Source: Pleodorina starrii (lineage: Eukaryota > Chlorophyta > Chlorophyceae > Chlamydomonadales > Volvocaceae). From it: a stretch of 64,000 nt of DNA. Positions within the stretch are counted from its first letter, which is position 1; every line of letters begins with the position of its first letter. Below, in pieces: positions 33,980 to 43,879 of the stretch. The DNA is taken from assembly GCA_030267565.1 (NCBI GenBank), contig BRXU01000008.1, positions 124,001 to 188,000 on the forward strand, written 5' to 3'. Position numbers and translations under genes: made by a program. Under the pieces are notes generated by a model. The model ran no database searches. It was not told the origin of the DNA and saw only the letters and a list, made by a program, of their open reading frames with translations.

Positions 33980-34959
33980 GCGGGGTGTTGGGAGTGGGGG
34001 ATCTCGGTGTCTGAGGTCCTTAGGGTGCGAGGGGCCTCGAGGGTGGGGGGAGTGCGGTGCGGGTTGCCTAGGGAGGGGGGTGCGGTGCGGGGCTTGCTGT
34101 GGGTGGGGCCGGAGGGGGTCTTGGGGGTCGGGGGAGCTTAGGAGCAGGGTTGGTGTGGTGCAGGCTGCCGCGGGAGGCAGGTGCGGTTCGGAGGCTGCTG
34201 TCTTGAGGGGTCGCCCCCTGTGTGGGGTCTGTGGGTGTTTTGTCGCTGGCGCTCTCGTGCCTTGGTCTCTGTCCCGGCGGTGCTGCCCCTGCGGCCTGGA
34301 GGGGGGGGTTCTTGGGAGTGGGGTGCGTGTGGCGCCGGGGGGTCTGGGGAGGGTTTCGGGGGGGGACTGGGGAGGGGCGGGGGGGCTTCGGTGCAGGGTT
34401 GGTGTGGTGCAGGCCGCCGTGGGAGGCAGGTGCGGTTCGGGGGTCGCCCCCAGGGTGGGGTCTGCGGGTGTCTTGTCGCCGGCGCGCTTGTGCCCTGGCT
34501 TCCAGCCAGGCAGTGTTGCCCCTGCTGCGCCCGTGGGGGTTCTTGGGAGCCGGGGGGACGTGGGAGTGAGGTTCCTGCGGTGCGGGGTGTCTTGGGAGGG
34601 AGGTGTGTCTTCGGGCCTGCTGTCTTGCGGGGACGCCCCCAGGGTGGGGTCGGTTGTTGTTTGTCTCCGGTGCGCTTGTGTGGCACCGTCCCTGCGGCTT
34701 TTGTGGCTCTGGGAGGCGGTTTCGGTGGTGCGGGGTTCTCTTCGGGCGTGCTGTGGGTTTTCTGTTTTCTCTGGTGCTCCCCGGTGGGGGGGGGCTCGTT
34801 TGCCCTGGTTCGCTGCGGCGGTTGCCCGGTTTTGTTTGTTGTTCCTGTTGCTGTCGCCCAGGGTGTAGGGTTCGCCCCTTGGCTGTTGAGGTTGTGCAGG
34901 TTGTGGTTGTGTTGTCGCTGTGGTCGCTGTTGGGGCCTTTGCCCATCCCTGGGGCTTGT

Positions 34960-35165
34960 CTCCGGTGACGGGCCCTGTTGTTGGTCCGTGGTGCTGGCCC
35001 GGGTGTTGGGCCGTGGTTTTGGCCCTGGTGTTGGGCCGTGGTGTTGGCTCTGGTTTTGGGCCCTGGTGTTGGGCTGTGGGGTTGGCCCTGGTGTTGGGCC
35101 GTGGTGTTGGCCCTGGTGTTGGGCCCTGGGGTTTGGCCCTGGTGTTGGGCCCTGGTGTTGGTTTC
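34960..35165 (+). repeat. G/T-rich minisatellite of the LINE 3' UTR
   Basis: Units near 12 to 18 bp built from GGCCCTGGTGTTG and GGCCGTGGTGTTG. Versions with different unit numbers occur in the other LINE 3' UTRs: about 1300-1500, 41225-41445, 42010-42265, 45165-45390, 53715-53930, 59450-59670 and 60580-60750. Runs of G on the RNA sense strand could form G-quadruplexes close to the RNA 3' end. Confidence 0.8.
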
Positions 35166-35427
35166 AGTTCCCTCCTCGGTGTCTTGGAGGTAGGGGTGGC
35201 CGTGTGTGCCGCCCGTGCAGCAGTGGCTCCTGGCCCCTTGCTGCCCCCGTCCCTGTCCCTGTCCTGTCTGCGAGTTTAGGCGTTGCTTGGCTTTTTCTCT
35301 CTCCTTGGCTCCTTGCGGTGGTTTTTTGGGCTTCTTGCCAGGCTGTTGCGGCTTGCCGGTCTTGCTCGGCTTGCCCGTTGGGCTTCGCTTTCCCAGTCCT
35401 TGTAACGTCCCTCGCAGAAAAAAAAAA

Positions 35428-37799
35428 ACGTGGGGACAGATAGCTGTGGTTCTCGCGCAGGAGGAGGGCGTCCAGTTCCATTGCGCCGAGGGGCGCTGGG
35501 GGCGACAGGTCCAGCTGGTGCAGTGCCCGGCGGCAGAAGGCGACCACGACGGGGCGGGGATCGACGAGCTCCGGAGACTCCAGTCGGGGGTGGTGGCGGA
35601 TGAAGAGCTTTCGCAGAACCGCCTGGAAGGCGATGGACGAGCAGGCGGGGTGGGGGCATGCCGCGAAGTAGTCCACGAACTGGTCGTGGTACCCAGCCGC
35701 AAGGGTGTCTGCGGGGGGGACCCACTGGCTGGGCGTGGCTGTGATCAAGCTAGCGGCCCGCAGCACGACGAGCTCCGCGGTCGGCAGTCCCAGGCCCGGG
35801 GCAGTGCTGGGGCCCGGCGGGGGCTTTTTTTTTTGTTTTAATTCCGGAGGAACCCCGACTCGGGACATGGGACACACATGTTGTCTGGCGGCTCCACTGG
35901 TGTGGAGGGCTGGTGTGGAGGGCTGGCGGCCTGCGCTGTGGGGCTGTGGGCGGCCAGCTGGGGCGGCGGGCCGTGAGCTGCCCAGCCGGGGCTGGGCGTC
36001 AGCTGGGGGGGCAGCTCGGGCCCCCCGTCCCCCCCGGGGCCGTGGTGGCCAGCCGTGCCTGTGGGTGGAGCCTGGGGCGGTGGCTGGGTCAGCGTGGGCC
36101 CGCCCCTGGCCGAGGTGGGGTCGAGGGGCTGGTGGTGGCGGGTGAAGGCGTCCGGTTGTCGCCACCACCGCCCGGTGCTGCCGGCCTGGGGAGATGTGGG
36201 GGCTCTGGAGGGGCCCTGCTGCTCCTGGTGGGGGGTCCCACTGGGGCTGCCCTGGTGGGCCCCTGGGGGGGTCGCCAGCGTGGCCGGCTCAGCCTCGGGA
36301 GGGGAGAAGGTGCCGCCGATGGGAGTGGAGTCGGGGCCCCAGCCCTGGGGGTTGGCGCCAACCCCGGCCCGGGGGTATGGGGACAGACGCCGGTTCTGCG
36401 CATCCTGGATGGTCCGCAACACAGCTGGGAGGCTGTTGGGGCCGTCCGGGGCCTCCACCAGCTGGGGTCGGCGCCACCATGCCTGGCCATCAGCCATCCC
36501 AGGGGAGGAAGGGCTGAGGGCAGCCGAGGCAGGGCTGGGGGCTGGGGGCCCTGATCCCGCCGTGGAGGTGGTGGGTGGGCCAGAGGGGTGGGCCGCCGGC
36601 GGCCGGGGAGCCTGGGCTGGTGCGGGCAGGGGGCCCGGGCTGCCGCCTGCTGCCATCACAGCCACCCCCACGGCAGCCGGCCTCCCGAGGGCCGGGGCGG
36701 CTGTTGGTGCGGGCTCGGCGGCTGGGTGAGTGCCGTCCCCTGCTGCTGGTGCGCCGGGCGCCGCCTGCACCGCTGGTGGGGGCCCTGCGGCGGGCGCTGG
36801 TGGGGGTTCGGCCGCGGGAGCTGCTGGTGAGTCGGTCACTGGCGCGTCCCTCATGTCGAACACGGAGATGCGGACAGTGAGCTGGTCGATCAAGAACGAC
36901 CGAGGGAGGGAGAGGAGGTTGGGGTCCGACGGCGGAGCGGCCACGAAGGCGACCAGGTGGGATGCATCAGGCAGGGCGCCTGGCGTACCGGAGCGGGTCA
37001 TGCCGTCGCCCAGGACTTCCCCCACAACCAGGTCCTGCCCTTGGGAGGGGGTAGCTGCCAGGCCTGCACAGCTAAGCAAGGCCCCAGTGACCCCTTCGAG
37101 GGCATAAGTGCCGGGGAGCCCTTTGATGAGGAGCTTGTGGCTGTGCGGTCGGGCCAGGTTGTAGTACGGCTGCACCGCGACTTCGATGGTCGTCCCCTGG
37201 AAATCGACTGGTAACGAGGACCGTCGGAGGAAGGCCCCCGCCGCGTTCTCTGCTCGCAGGCCGGGTGCTGGGTTCAGCACCACCCCCCGGTGGCGCCCTT
37301 GGCCGAGGAGGTTGATGCTGACGAAAGTGCCTGGGCTGGCGTTCATGGCGGCCTGGACGGCTGCATTGCACCACGCTTCCCACACCGCTTCATCGGCCGC
37401 CTCCCGGGGGGCGGCGGCCCCTAACATCAGCTTGGGGGCCACCCGGCGGTCGCCGGTGTGCAGCTCAGAGGACAGGGCAGTCCCTGGAAGCTCCCGCTGG
37501 ACCTCAGCACGCCAGGCTGGCAGCTGCTGGGCGGGGGCGATCTCCCATGAGGTGGTGGCGCCCCCCGGGGCCTGCTTGCGAGCCCGGACTGAAGCTGGCA
37601 GGCTGGCCGTGAGGGAGGCCGCATACCGAGCGGACCGGGGGAGCTGACCGGTGGAGGCCGCACAGCGTGGGGGACCCTGGGGGGCGGCGTGCAAAGCTGC
37701 CACCGGCAGTCTGCGAGGCCGTGGGCCAACAAACATGAGGGCGGGCTGTTGCTGATGCTGTTGCTGATGCTGAACTGGCTGTTGCTGCTGCTGCGGCAT
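35428..37799 (-). pseudogene. LINE alpha ORF1, N-terminal and central part
   Basis: Starts within a Gln-rich stretch (MPQQQQQPVQH at 37799), then the same basic region, RRM-like segment and Pro/Ala-rich region as in LINE beta. The SINE remnant at 35825-35900 and the LINE beta insertion at 35427 interrupt it. Upstream CAG/CTG runs (37740-37880 on plus) make the exact start uncertain: another frame there also gives long polyQ. Confidence 0.75.
35825..35900 (-). mobile_element. SINE copy 3, only about 65 nt of 3' end plus tail
   Basis: T10 then GTTTTAATTCCGGAGG and the last part of the SINE in reverse, ending at CCACTGG. A 13-bp stretch next to it (GGTGTGGAGGGCT) is duplicated compared with 7975-7995. 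It interrupts LINE alpha ORF1. Confidence 0.8.
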
Positions 37800-37831
37800 G
37801 CTGATGTTGATACTGCTGTTGCTGGTGTTGC

Positions 37832-37866
<35 letters not shown>

Positions 37867-37880
37867 GTTCTGCTGCTGAA
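37740..37880 (-). repeat. CAG-rich tract encoding polyQ in LINE ORF1
   Basis: CTGCTG and GTTGCTG runs on plus, CAG/CAA on minus. The corresponding tract in LINE epsilon is 43833-43878 (pure CAG). Confidence 0.75.
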
Positions 37881-38804
37881 GCTGCTGCTGTAGAGCCCCC
37901 AACTCTGCTGCTAGGGGCCCGTCCCAGGAGAGCAGGCGGGGGACTTGCACTCCTCCCTGCCTGCACCCTGGCTCTGCGGGAGCTCCTCGAGCGCCTCAGG
38001 TCGTCTGGTCGGTCTGTACTGAGCTGCAGAGCAGCTGAGCTGGACAGGGCAGCAAGGGCACACCGCACAGGCAAAGCACCCCACCTGCACCCCGAAGCCC
38101 ACCCCTGCACCCACAGGGCACCCCAGGCACGAAGCAGCACCCACCTACACAACAAGAGCAAGCCTCACCCCACCGAGGACAAGCCACCCAAAGCAGGCAG
38201 AGGAAGAACCCCTCGCCGGGCAGCCAAGACACCCACCAACGGAAGAAACCAACCCCGCACGGAAGAAACCAACCCCTGGCCCTGCCAGAAACCGACCGCC
38301 AGGCCTGAAGATGTCAAAGGAAACTCCACAGGCCGCTAGGCTCCAAGCGCGGGCTCCACGGAAGTCGTCCAGCACCACAGCTCCACGATGTCGTCCACCA
38401 CGAGCGACCGGAAGGCCAACCGCGCAAGACGCCCGAGAAAACGGCGCTAAAAAGAGGCTGAGCTGCAAGCTTTCGCAGCGCCGGCTTGGCGCCGCGTCAG
38501 GCTGGAAGCACGAGGATGATTGCTGCGCTCGCCGAGGGCGCACTCCGAGAAGACGCGCAATCCGCACGCCCAGTTCCACGAAAAGAAGAAGGAGAAGAAC
38601 AAAGAGAGTAGGCGTGCTGTGCGCCCTGATTGGAGCGCCGAGTCCTGGAGTCGCCGGTCCGATGGCGGCTGCGGCGACAAGAGCGAAAACCGCCGCTGCC
38701 GCAGGTCGCGCCGCTGAAGCAACCAAACGAAAAGAAGCAAAATGTCCTAAAGGAAAGCGGGAAGCGCGCAGCCTGTTGTTGAAGTTGCAGGTGCTGAGTG
38801 AGGC

Positions 38805-39369
38805 GGTCTGTGAAAAACCGGGGGGGGCCTGCGGGGCCTTTGCGGGCCTTGGGGGGACCTATGGGAGCCTGAGCGGACCTAGAATAGCCTGTGGGGACCT
38901 ATGGGAGCCTGAGCGGACCTAGAATAGCCTGTGGGGACCCGGGGGAGTCTGGGGGGGCCTGCTGGAGCCTGTGGGGGCCTGTGGGGACCCTGGGGGGGCC
39001 TTGGGGGAGACTGGGGTGACCTGAGGGGGCTTGCCGGGGTTTGTGGGGCCCTGTGGAAACCCTGGGGGGCCTTGGGGGAGACTGGGGGGACCTGAGGGGG
39101 CTTGCCCGGGTTTGTGGGGCCCTGTTGGGAGCCTGGGGGGCCTTGGGGGAGGTTGGGGGGGCGCAAGGGGGCCTTGTGGGACCTTCGGGGGCGCCTGGGG
39201 GGTCCGGAGAGGGACTGGGAGGGCCTGGGGGGGCCTGGGGGGGCCTGGGGGGGCCTGGGGGCTCCTGTGGGGTTCTGTTTTTTTTTTTTTTTTTCTGTGG
39301 AAAACCTGAGGGGGCCTGCGGGGCCTTTGCGGGCCTTGGGGGGACCTATGGGAGCCTGAGCGGACCTAG
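38805..39369. repeat. G-rich satellite, block 1
   Basis: Short G-runs joined into a higher-order pattern with recurring landmarks GGACCTATGGGAGCCTGAG, GACCTAGAATAGCCTGTG, CTTGCCGGGGTTTGTG and GTTCTGTGGAAAACC. The same landmarks, in the same order, recur at 52439-52832, 61222-61970 and 62391-62473. G-runs are all on the plus strand. Apparent Gly/Pro/Trp-rich frames here are compositional. Confidence 0.8.
39278..39292 (-). mobile_element. Pure poly-T insertion in satellite, duplication TTCTG
   Basis: TTCTG, about fifteen T, TTCTG; the same satellite position at about 52618 and 61350 reads GGTTCTGTGGAAAACC without the T run. Confidence 0.7.
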
Positions 39370-39478
39370 AATTTTTCTTTTCTGCGAGGGACGTTACAAG
39401 GACTGGGAAAGCGAAGCCCAACGGGCAAGCCGAGCAAGACCGGCAAGCCACAACAACCTGGCAAGAAGCCCAAGAAAC
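39370..39478 (-). mobile_element. LINE phi, 3' end
   Basis: A short imperfect poly-T (TTTTTCTTTT), then the LINE 3' end in reverse. It stops at CAAGAAAC, where the gag-type units are inserted; it resumes at 41853. Confidence 0.82.
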
Positions 39479-39711
39479 TGAAGGTTTTCTGAGTGCAACG
39501 CTAGAAAACCAAGGTTTTCTGTGAACTCAGAGGAGTTGTGCCCTCATAAGGGCGTTGGTACGGCACATGGTGCCAGTTAAGGTGTCCGCGAAGGCGTGGA
39601 GGAGTGATTTTCGGGTTTTGTAGCTACATAGGGTGGTTGCTGCGAGGCTGTGGGCATTAAGGCCTTAGCGATAGCTTTCGCGGTAGCCGGCCCTCACCAT
39701 TAATTTTAACA

Positions 39712-40482
39712 ATGTCCATTGACCTTGCGTCCGACCAGCTGGGCTCTCTCGTAGAGGAAGCATCGAAGCGTCTTAACGCTCTTTTGTAACACAAAAATGT
39801 CAAAGCTGCAAAGGTGCAACTTGTGACGGATCCGGGAAAAATTTTGACCGGGCAGCTACGCGAGGCTTACGCGCAGTACATGGATGCGGTGCGCGAGCAC
39901 CAGCAGCTCCTCCAGTTATTGACACAGCGAATGCTGCTTGAACAGCGGGAGACAGTGGAGCCGGCCCCAAAGAGGCAACACATGGTCCTGCCGGACTACG
40001 ACTGCGACTTCGGCACCTTAGAGGGCAAAGGGAACAAGTCGCTCATCGGACAGCGGCAGCGTCTGGTTCACTTACACGACGTGTTCGCAGACGTGCAGCT
40101 CAAGTGGCGCGCGGTCGTTGATGCTCCCGCGGCTAACCGGGCAGAGCGCGCGGAGGCGATGGAGGAGGCGGTTCGCAAGACGCAAGAAGTCTTCGAGCAG
40201 CAGGCAAAAGAGCTGGTCATCGCGCACCACCACGGGTGGGATGTCGTGGGCCAGATGCGGGGAACGCCCTACGCGGCCACGGAGGAAGAGCAGAAGGCGC
40301 TGAAGAAGGCCATCAAGGCCGCAGCTGAGAGCCGGAAGGTTGCTAAGCCCCCCGGGAAGGCGCAACCGGCGCAGGTGGCGGCCGTGGCGGGGCCGTCGGC
40401 GCCGAAGGCTCCCAAGGGGCCGTGTTACAAGTGCAACGCCATGGGCCACTGGGCCAAGGAGTGCCCAAACCCGCCGAAGTAG
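39712..40482 (+). pseudogene. gag-like protein with CCHC zinc knuckle, one in-frame stop
   Basis: From ATG at 39712 (MSIDLASDQLGSLVEEASK) the frame runs to a TAA at 39787-39789 and then on without interruption for about 230 codons to the final stop, ending in the knuckle CYKCNAMGHWAKEC (C-x2-C-x4-H-x4-C), typical of retroelement gag proteins that bind RNA. The middle is helical and charged. Translation from ATG 39814 lies past the TAA, so a shorter protein is also possible. No capsid-type motif that I can name. Confidence 0.7.
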
Positions 40483-40504
40483 CGGACATCATTGGGCTTG
40501 GGTC

Positions 40505-40850
40505 GGTGCAAGCCCTAGCTTGCGGCCGTGGCCCTCTTAAGGGCGGTGGGGTGCAAGCCTCGGTGTGCGTGGTCGGCGCAAGCCCTAGCTTGCGGCCGTG
40601 GCCCTCTTAAGGGCGGTGGGGTGCAAGCCTCGGTGTGCGTGGTCGGCGCAAGCCCTAGCTTGTGGCCATAGCCCTCTTAAGGGCGGTGGGGCGCAAGCCT
40701 CGGTGTGCGTGGTCGGCGCAAGCCCTAGCTTGCGGCCGTAGCCCTCTTAAGGGTGGTGGGGCACAAGCCTCGGTGTGCATGGTCGGCGCAAGCCCTAGCT
40801 TGCGGCCGTGGCCCTCTTAAGGGCGTGGGGTACGAACGTCGGCCTGTCTG
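40505..40850 (+). repeat. Five tandem 70-bp repeats after gag
   Basis: Units start with GCAAGCCCTAGCTTG at intervals of exactly 70 bp (40509, 40579, 40649, 40719, 40789) and contain CCTCTTAAGGGCGGTGGGG, which is partly palindromic. Each unit also has CGGTGTGCGTGGTCGG. They lie in the 3' untranslated part of the gag unit. Confidence 0.85.
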
Positions 40851-41046
40851 CGACAGGGGGTTGGTTGGCTTTACCCGCCTCCCTCGATTATTAAAGTTTC
40901 GCGGTAGCCGGCCCTCACCCGGCCTACCTACCGAATAAAGATGGCTTTCATTGCTTGCAGGTACCCTTTGTGTGTAACGAACGATGATTTCTCATGAAAA
41001 CTGAAGGTTTTCTGAGTGCAACGCTAGAAAACCAAGGTTTTCTGTG

Positions 41047-41056
41047 AAAAAAAAAA
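41047..41056 (+). mobile_element. A-run insertion in unit 2
   Basis: TCTGTGA is followed by ten A where unit 1 has only two (39521-39522). Consistent with a tail-only insertion; polymerase slippage cannot be excluded because the site starts with AA. Confidence 0.45.
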
Positions 41057-41162
41057 CTCAGAGGAGTTGTGCCCTCATAAGGGTGTTGGTACGGCACATG
41101 GTGCCAGTTAAGGTGTCCGCGAAGGCGTGGAGGAGTGATTTTCGGGTTTTGTAGCTACATAG

Positions 41163-41701
41163 GTTGTGGTTGTGTTGTCGCTGTGGTCGCTGTTGGGGCC
41201 TTTGCCCGGCCCGGGGGTTTGTCCTCGGTGACGGGCCCTGTTGTTGGTCCGTGGTGCTGGCCCGGGTGTTGGGCCGTGGTTTTTGCCCTGGTGTTGGGCC
41301 GTGGTGTTGGCTCTGGTTTTGGGCCCTGGTGTTGGGCCCTGGTGTTTGGCTGTGGGGTTGGCCCTGGTGTTGGGCCGTGGTGTTGGCCCTGGTGTTGGGC
41401 CGTGGGGTTTGGCCCTGGTGTTGGGCCCTGGTGTTGGTTTCGGTTCCCTCCTCGGTGTCTTGGAGGAAGGGGCGGCCGTGTGTGCAGCCCGTGCAGCAGT
41501 GGCTCCTGGCCTCTTGCTGCCCCCGTCCCTGTCCCTGTCCTGTCTGCGAGTTTAGGCGTTGCTTGGCTTTTTGTCTCTCTTCAGCTCCTTGCGGTGGTTT
41601 CTTGGGCTTCTTGCCAGGTTGTTGTGGCTTGCCGGTCTTGCTCGGCTTGCCCGTTGGGCTTCGCTTTCCCAGTCCTTGTAACGTCCCTCGCAGAAAAAAA
41701 A
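41163..41701 (+). mobile_element. LINE, 5'-truncated to 3' UTR, duplication ACATAG
   Basis: Only about the last 530 bp of the 3' UTR plus poly-A. ACATAG stands on both sides (41157-41162 and 41702-41707), and unit 1 shows the empty site (GCTACATAGGGTGG). Confidence 0.92.
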
Positions 41702-41852
41702 ACATAGGGTGGTTGCTGCGAGGCTGTGGGCATTAAGGCCTTAGCGATAGCTTTCACGGTAGCCGGCCCTCACCCGGCCTACCTACCGAATAAAGACGGC
41801 TTTCATTGCTTGCAGGTACCCTTTGTGTGTAACGAACGATGATTTCTCATGA

Positions 41853-42865
41853 AAACCACTGCAAGGAGCCGAGGAGAGAGAAAAAGCCAAGCAACGCCTA
41901 AACTAGCAGACAGGACATGGACAGGGACGGGGGCAGCAAGAGGCCAGGAGCCACTGCTGCACGGGCGGCACACACGGCCGCCCCTTCCTCCAAGACACCG
42001 AGGAGGGAACCGAAACCAACACCAGGGCCCAACACCAGGGCCAAACCCCAGGGCCCAACACCAGGGCCAACACCACGGCCCAACACCAGGGCCAACCCCC
42101 AGGGCCCAACGCCAGGGCCAACACCACGGCCCAACACCAGGGCCAACCCCACAGCCCAACATCAGGGCCCAACACCAGGGCCCAAAACCAGAGCCAACAC
42201 CACGGCCCAACACCAGGGCAAAAACCACGGCCCAACACCCGGGCCAGCACCACTGACCAACAACAGGGCCCGTCACCGAGGACAAACCCCAGGGCCGGGC
42301 AAAGGCCCCAACAGCGACCACAGCGACAACACAACCACAACCTGCACAACCTCAACAGCCAAGGGGCGAACCCTACACCCAGGGCGACAGCAACAGGAAC
42401 GGCAAACAAAACCGGGCAACCGCCACAGCGAACCAGGGCGGACAAGCCCCCCCCCGCCGGGGAGCACCAGAGGAAACAGGAAAACCACAGCACGCCCGAA
42501 GAGAACCCCGCACCACCTAAACCGCCTCCCAGAGCCACAAAAGCCGCAGGGACGGTGCCACACGAAGCGCACCGGAGACAAACAACAACCGGCCCCACCC
42601 TGGGGACGTCCCCACAAGACAGCAGGCCCCAAGACACACCTCCCTCCCAAGACCCCCGCACCACAGGAACCGCACTCCCACGGCCCCCCGGCTCCCAAGA
42701 ACCCACACGGGTGCAGCAGGGGCAGCACCGCCTGGCTGGAAGCCAGGGCACAAGAGCGCCGGCGGGGGCGCCCAGGCAGCCGCCGGGGGCGCCCAGGCAG
42801 CACAGCAGGTCTCCCCATCCGGGTCAGCCATCAGCGCCCAGCCCAGCCAGGCAGCGGCTCAGCTT
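41853..42865 (-). mobile_element. LINE phi, 3' UTR plus inverted ORF2 end (twin-priming form)
   Basis: 41857-42753 continues the minus-strand 3' UTR cut at 39478. At 42753 the orientation switches: 42754-42865 is plus-strand sequence coding for the last residues of ORF2 (GGAQAAQQVSPSGSA), which normally lies upstream of the 3' UTR, with a small partial repeat of the switch sequence. This is the form expected from twin priming during LINE insertion. Confidence 0.72.
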
Positions 42866-42912
42866 ATAGCTTATAGCTTATAGCTTATAGCTTATAGCTT
42901 ATAGCTTATAGC
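42864..42912 (+). repeat. Microsatellite (TTATAGC)7
   Basis: Seven perfect copies at the border between LINE phi and the 5' flank of LINE epsilon. AT-rich in a GC-rich setting. Confidence 0.92.
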
Positions 42913-43847
42913 TTTCGCTACTTCAACGCCTCGTCGACATTTTATGCTGGCAATGCCTCACTCAGCACCTGCGACTTCAACAACAGGCTGCGCGCTTCAC
43001 GATTTCCTTTAGGAAATTTTGCTTCTTTTCGTTTGGTTGCTTCAGCGGCGCGACCTGCCGCAGCCGCCATCGGACCGGCGACTCCAGGACTCGGCGCTCC
43101 AATCAGGGTGCACAGCGTGCCTACTCTCTTTGTTCTTCTCCTTCTTTTTTTTCGTGGAACTGGGCGTGCGGCTTGCGCGTCTTCTCGGAGTGCGCCCTCG
43201 GCGACCGCAGCAATCATCCTCGTGCTTCCAGCCTGACGCGGCGCCAGGCCGGGCGCTGCGAAAGCTTGCAGCTAAGCCTATTTTTGGCGACGTTTTCTCG
43301 GGCGTGTTGCGCGGTGGGCCTTCCGGTCGCTCGTGGTGGACGACATCGTGGAGCTGTGGTGCTGGACGACTTCCGTGGAGCCCGCACCTGGAGCCTAGCG
43401 GCCTGTGGAGTTTCCTCTGATGTCTTCAGGCCTGGCGGTCGGTTTCTGGCAGGGCCAGGGGTTGGTTTCTTCCGTGCGGGGTGCTGTTGGTGGGTGTCTT
43501 GGCTGCCCGGCGAGGGGTTCTTCCTCTGCCTGCTTTGGGCGGCTTGTCCTTGGTGGGGTGAGGCTTGCTCTTGTTGCGTAGGTGGGTGCTGCTTCGCGCC
43601 TGGGGTGCCCTGTGGGTGCAGGGGTGGGCTTCGGGGTGCAGGTGGGGTGCTTTGCCTGTGCGGTGTGCCCTTGCTGCCCTGTCCAGCTCAGCTGCTCTGC
43701 AGCCCAGCACAGACCGACCAGTCGGCCTCAGGTGCTCGAGGAGCTCCCGCAGAGCCAGGGTGCAGGCAGGGAGGAGTGCAAGTCCCCCGCCTGCTCTCCT
43801 GGGACGGGCCCCTAGCAGCAGAGTTGGGGGCTCTACAGCAGCAGCTT

Positions 43848-43879
<32 letters not shown>

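Larger units (their letters stand above)
30782..35427 (+). mobile_element. LINE beta, 3' part (RT to poly-A)
   Basis: Continues the ORF2 cut at 10546 and ends in A11 at 35417-35427 after CCTCGCAG. Next to it is the second CGTG of its target duplication. Includes the complete 3' UTR (33980-35416), the most useful reference for the family. Confidence 0.9.
35428..38804 (-). mobile_element. LINE alpha, 5' part (5' UTR and ORF1)
   Basis: The other half of the element at 1033-6143, from the shared CGTG to its 5' end near 38804. Its 5' sequence (GCCTCACTCAGCACCTGC on minus) begins at the same base as in LINE epsilon (about 42956), while the flanks differ, so this is probably the natural 5' terminus. 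37800-38804 is 5' UTR. I did not find a target duplication joining 38804 with 1032. Confidence 0.85.
39479..40997 (+). mobile_element. gag-type element, unit 1 (with gag)
   Basis: Starts TGAAGGTTTTCTGAG and ends GATTTCTCATGA, flanked by AAAC on both sides (39475-39478, 40998-41001). It is followed at once by unit 2 with the same ends. A 23-bp direct repeat (GCGGTAGCCGGCCCTCACC core, about 39676-39698 and 40896-40918) brackets the gag region; unit 2 has this sequence only once and no gag. AATAAA at about 40935 is a likely poly-A signal. No RT, integrase or recombinase, so probably non-autonomous. Confidence 0.65.
41002..41852 (+). mobile_element. gag-type element, unit 2 (gag-less)
   Basis: Same ends as unit 1 and flanked by AAAC (40998-41001, 41853-41856), but the sequence passes directly from CTTTCACGGTAGCC...CTCACC to CGGCCTACC without the gag part. 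Without its own insertions it would be about 300 bp. It carries an extra A-run at 41047-41056 and a LINE at 41163-41701. Confidence 0.65.

Noticed and set aside
38812..39309. Gly/Pro/Trp-rich protein in the G-rich repeats
   Set aside because: All three plus frames are open and similar; no splice or start context, and block lengths vary freely.
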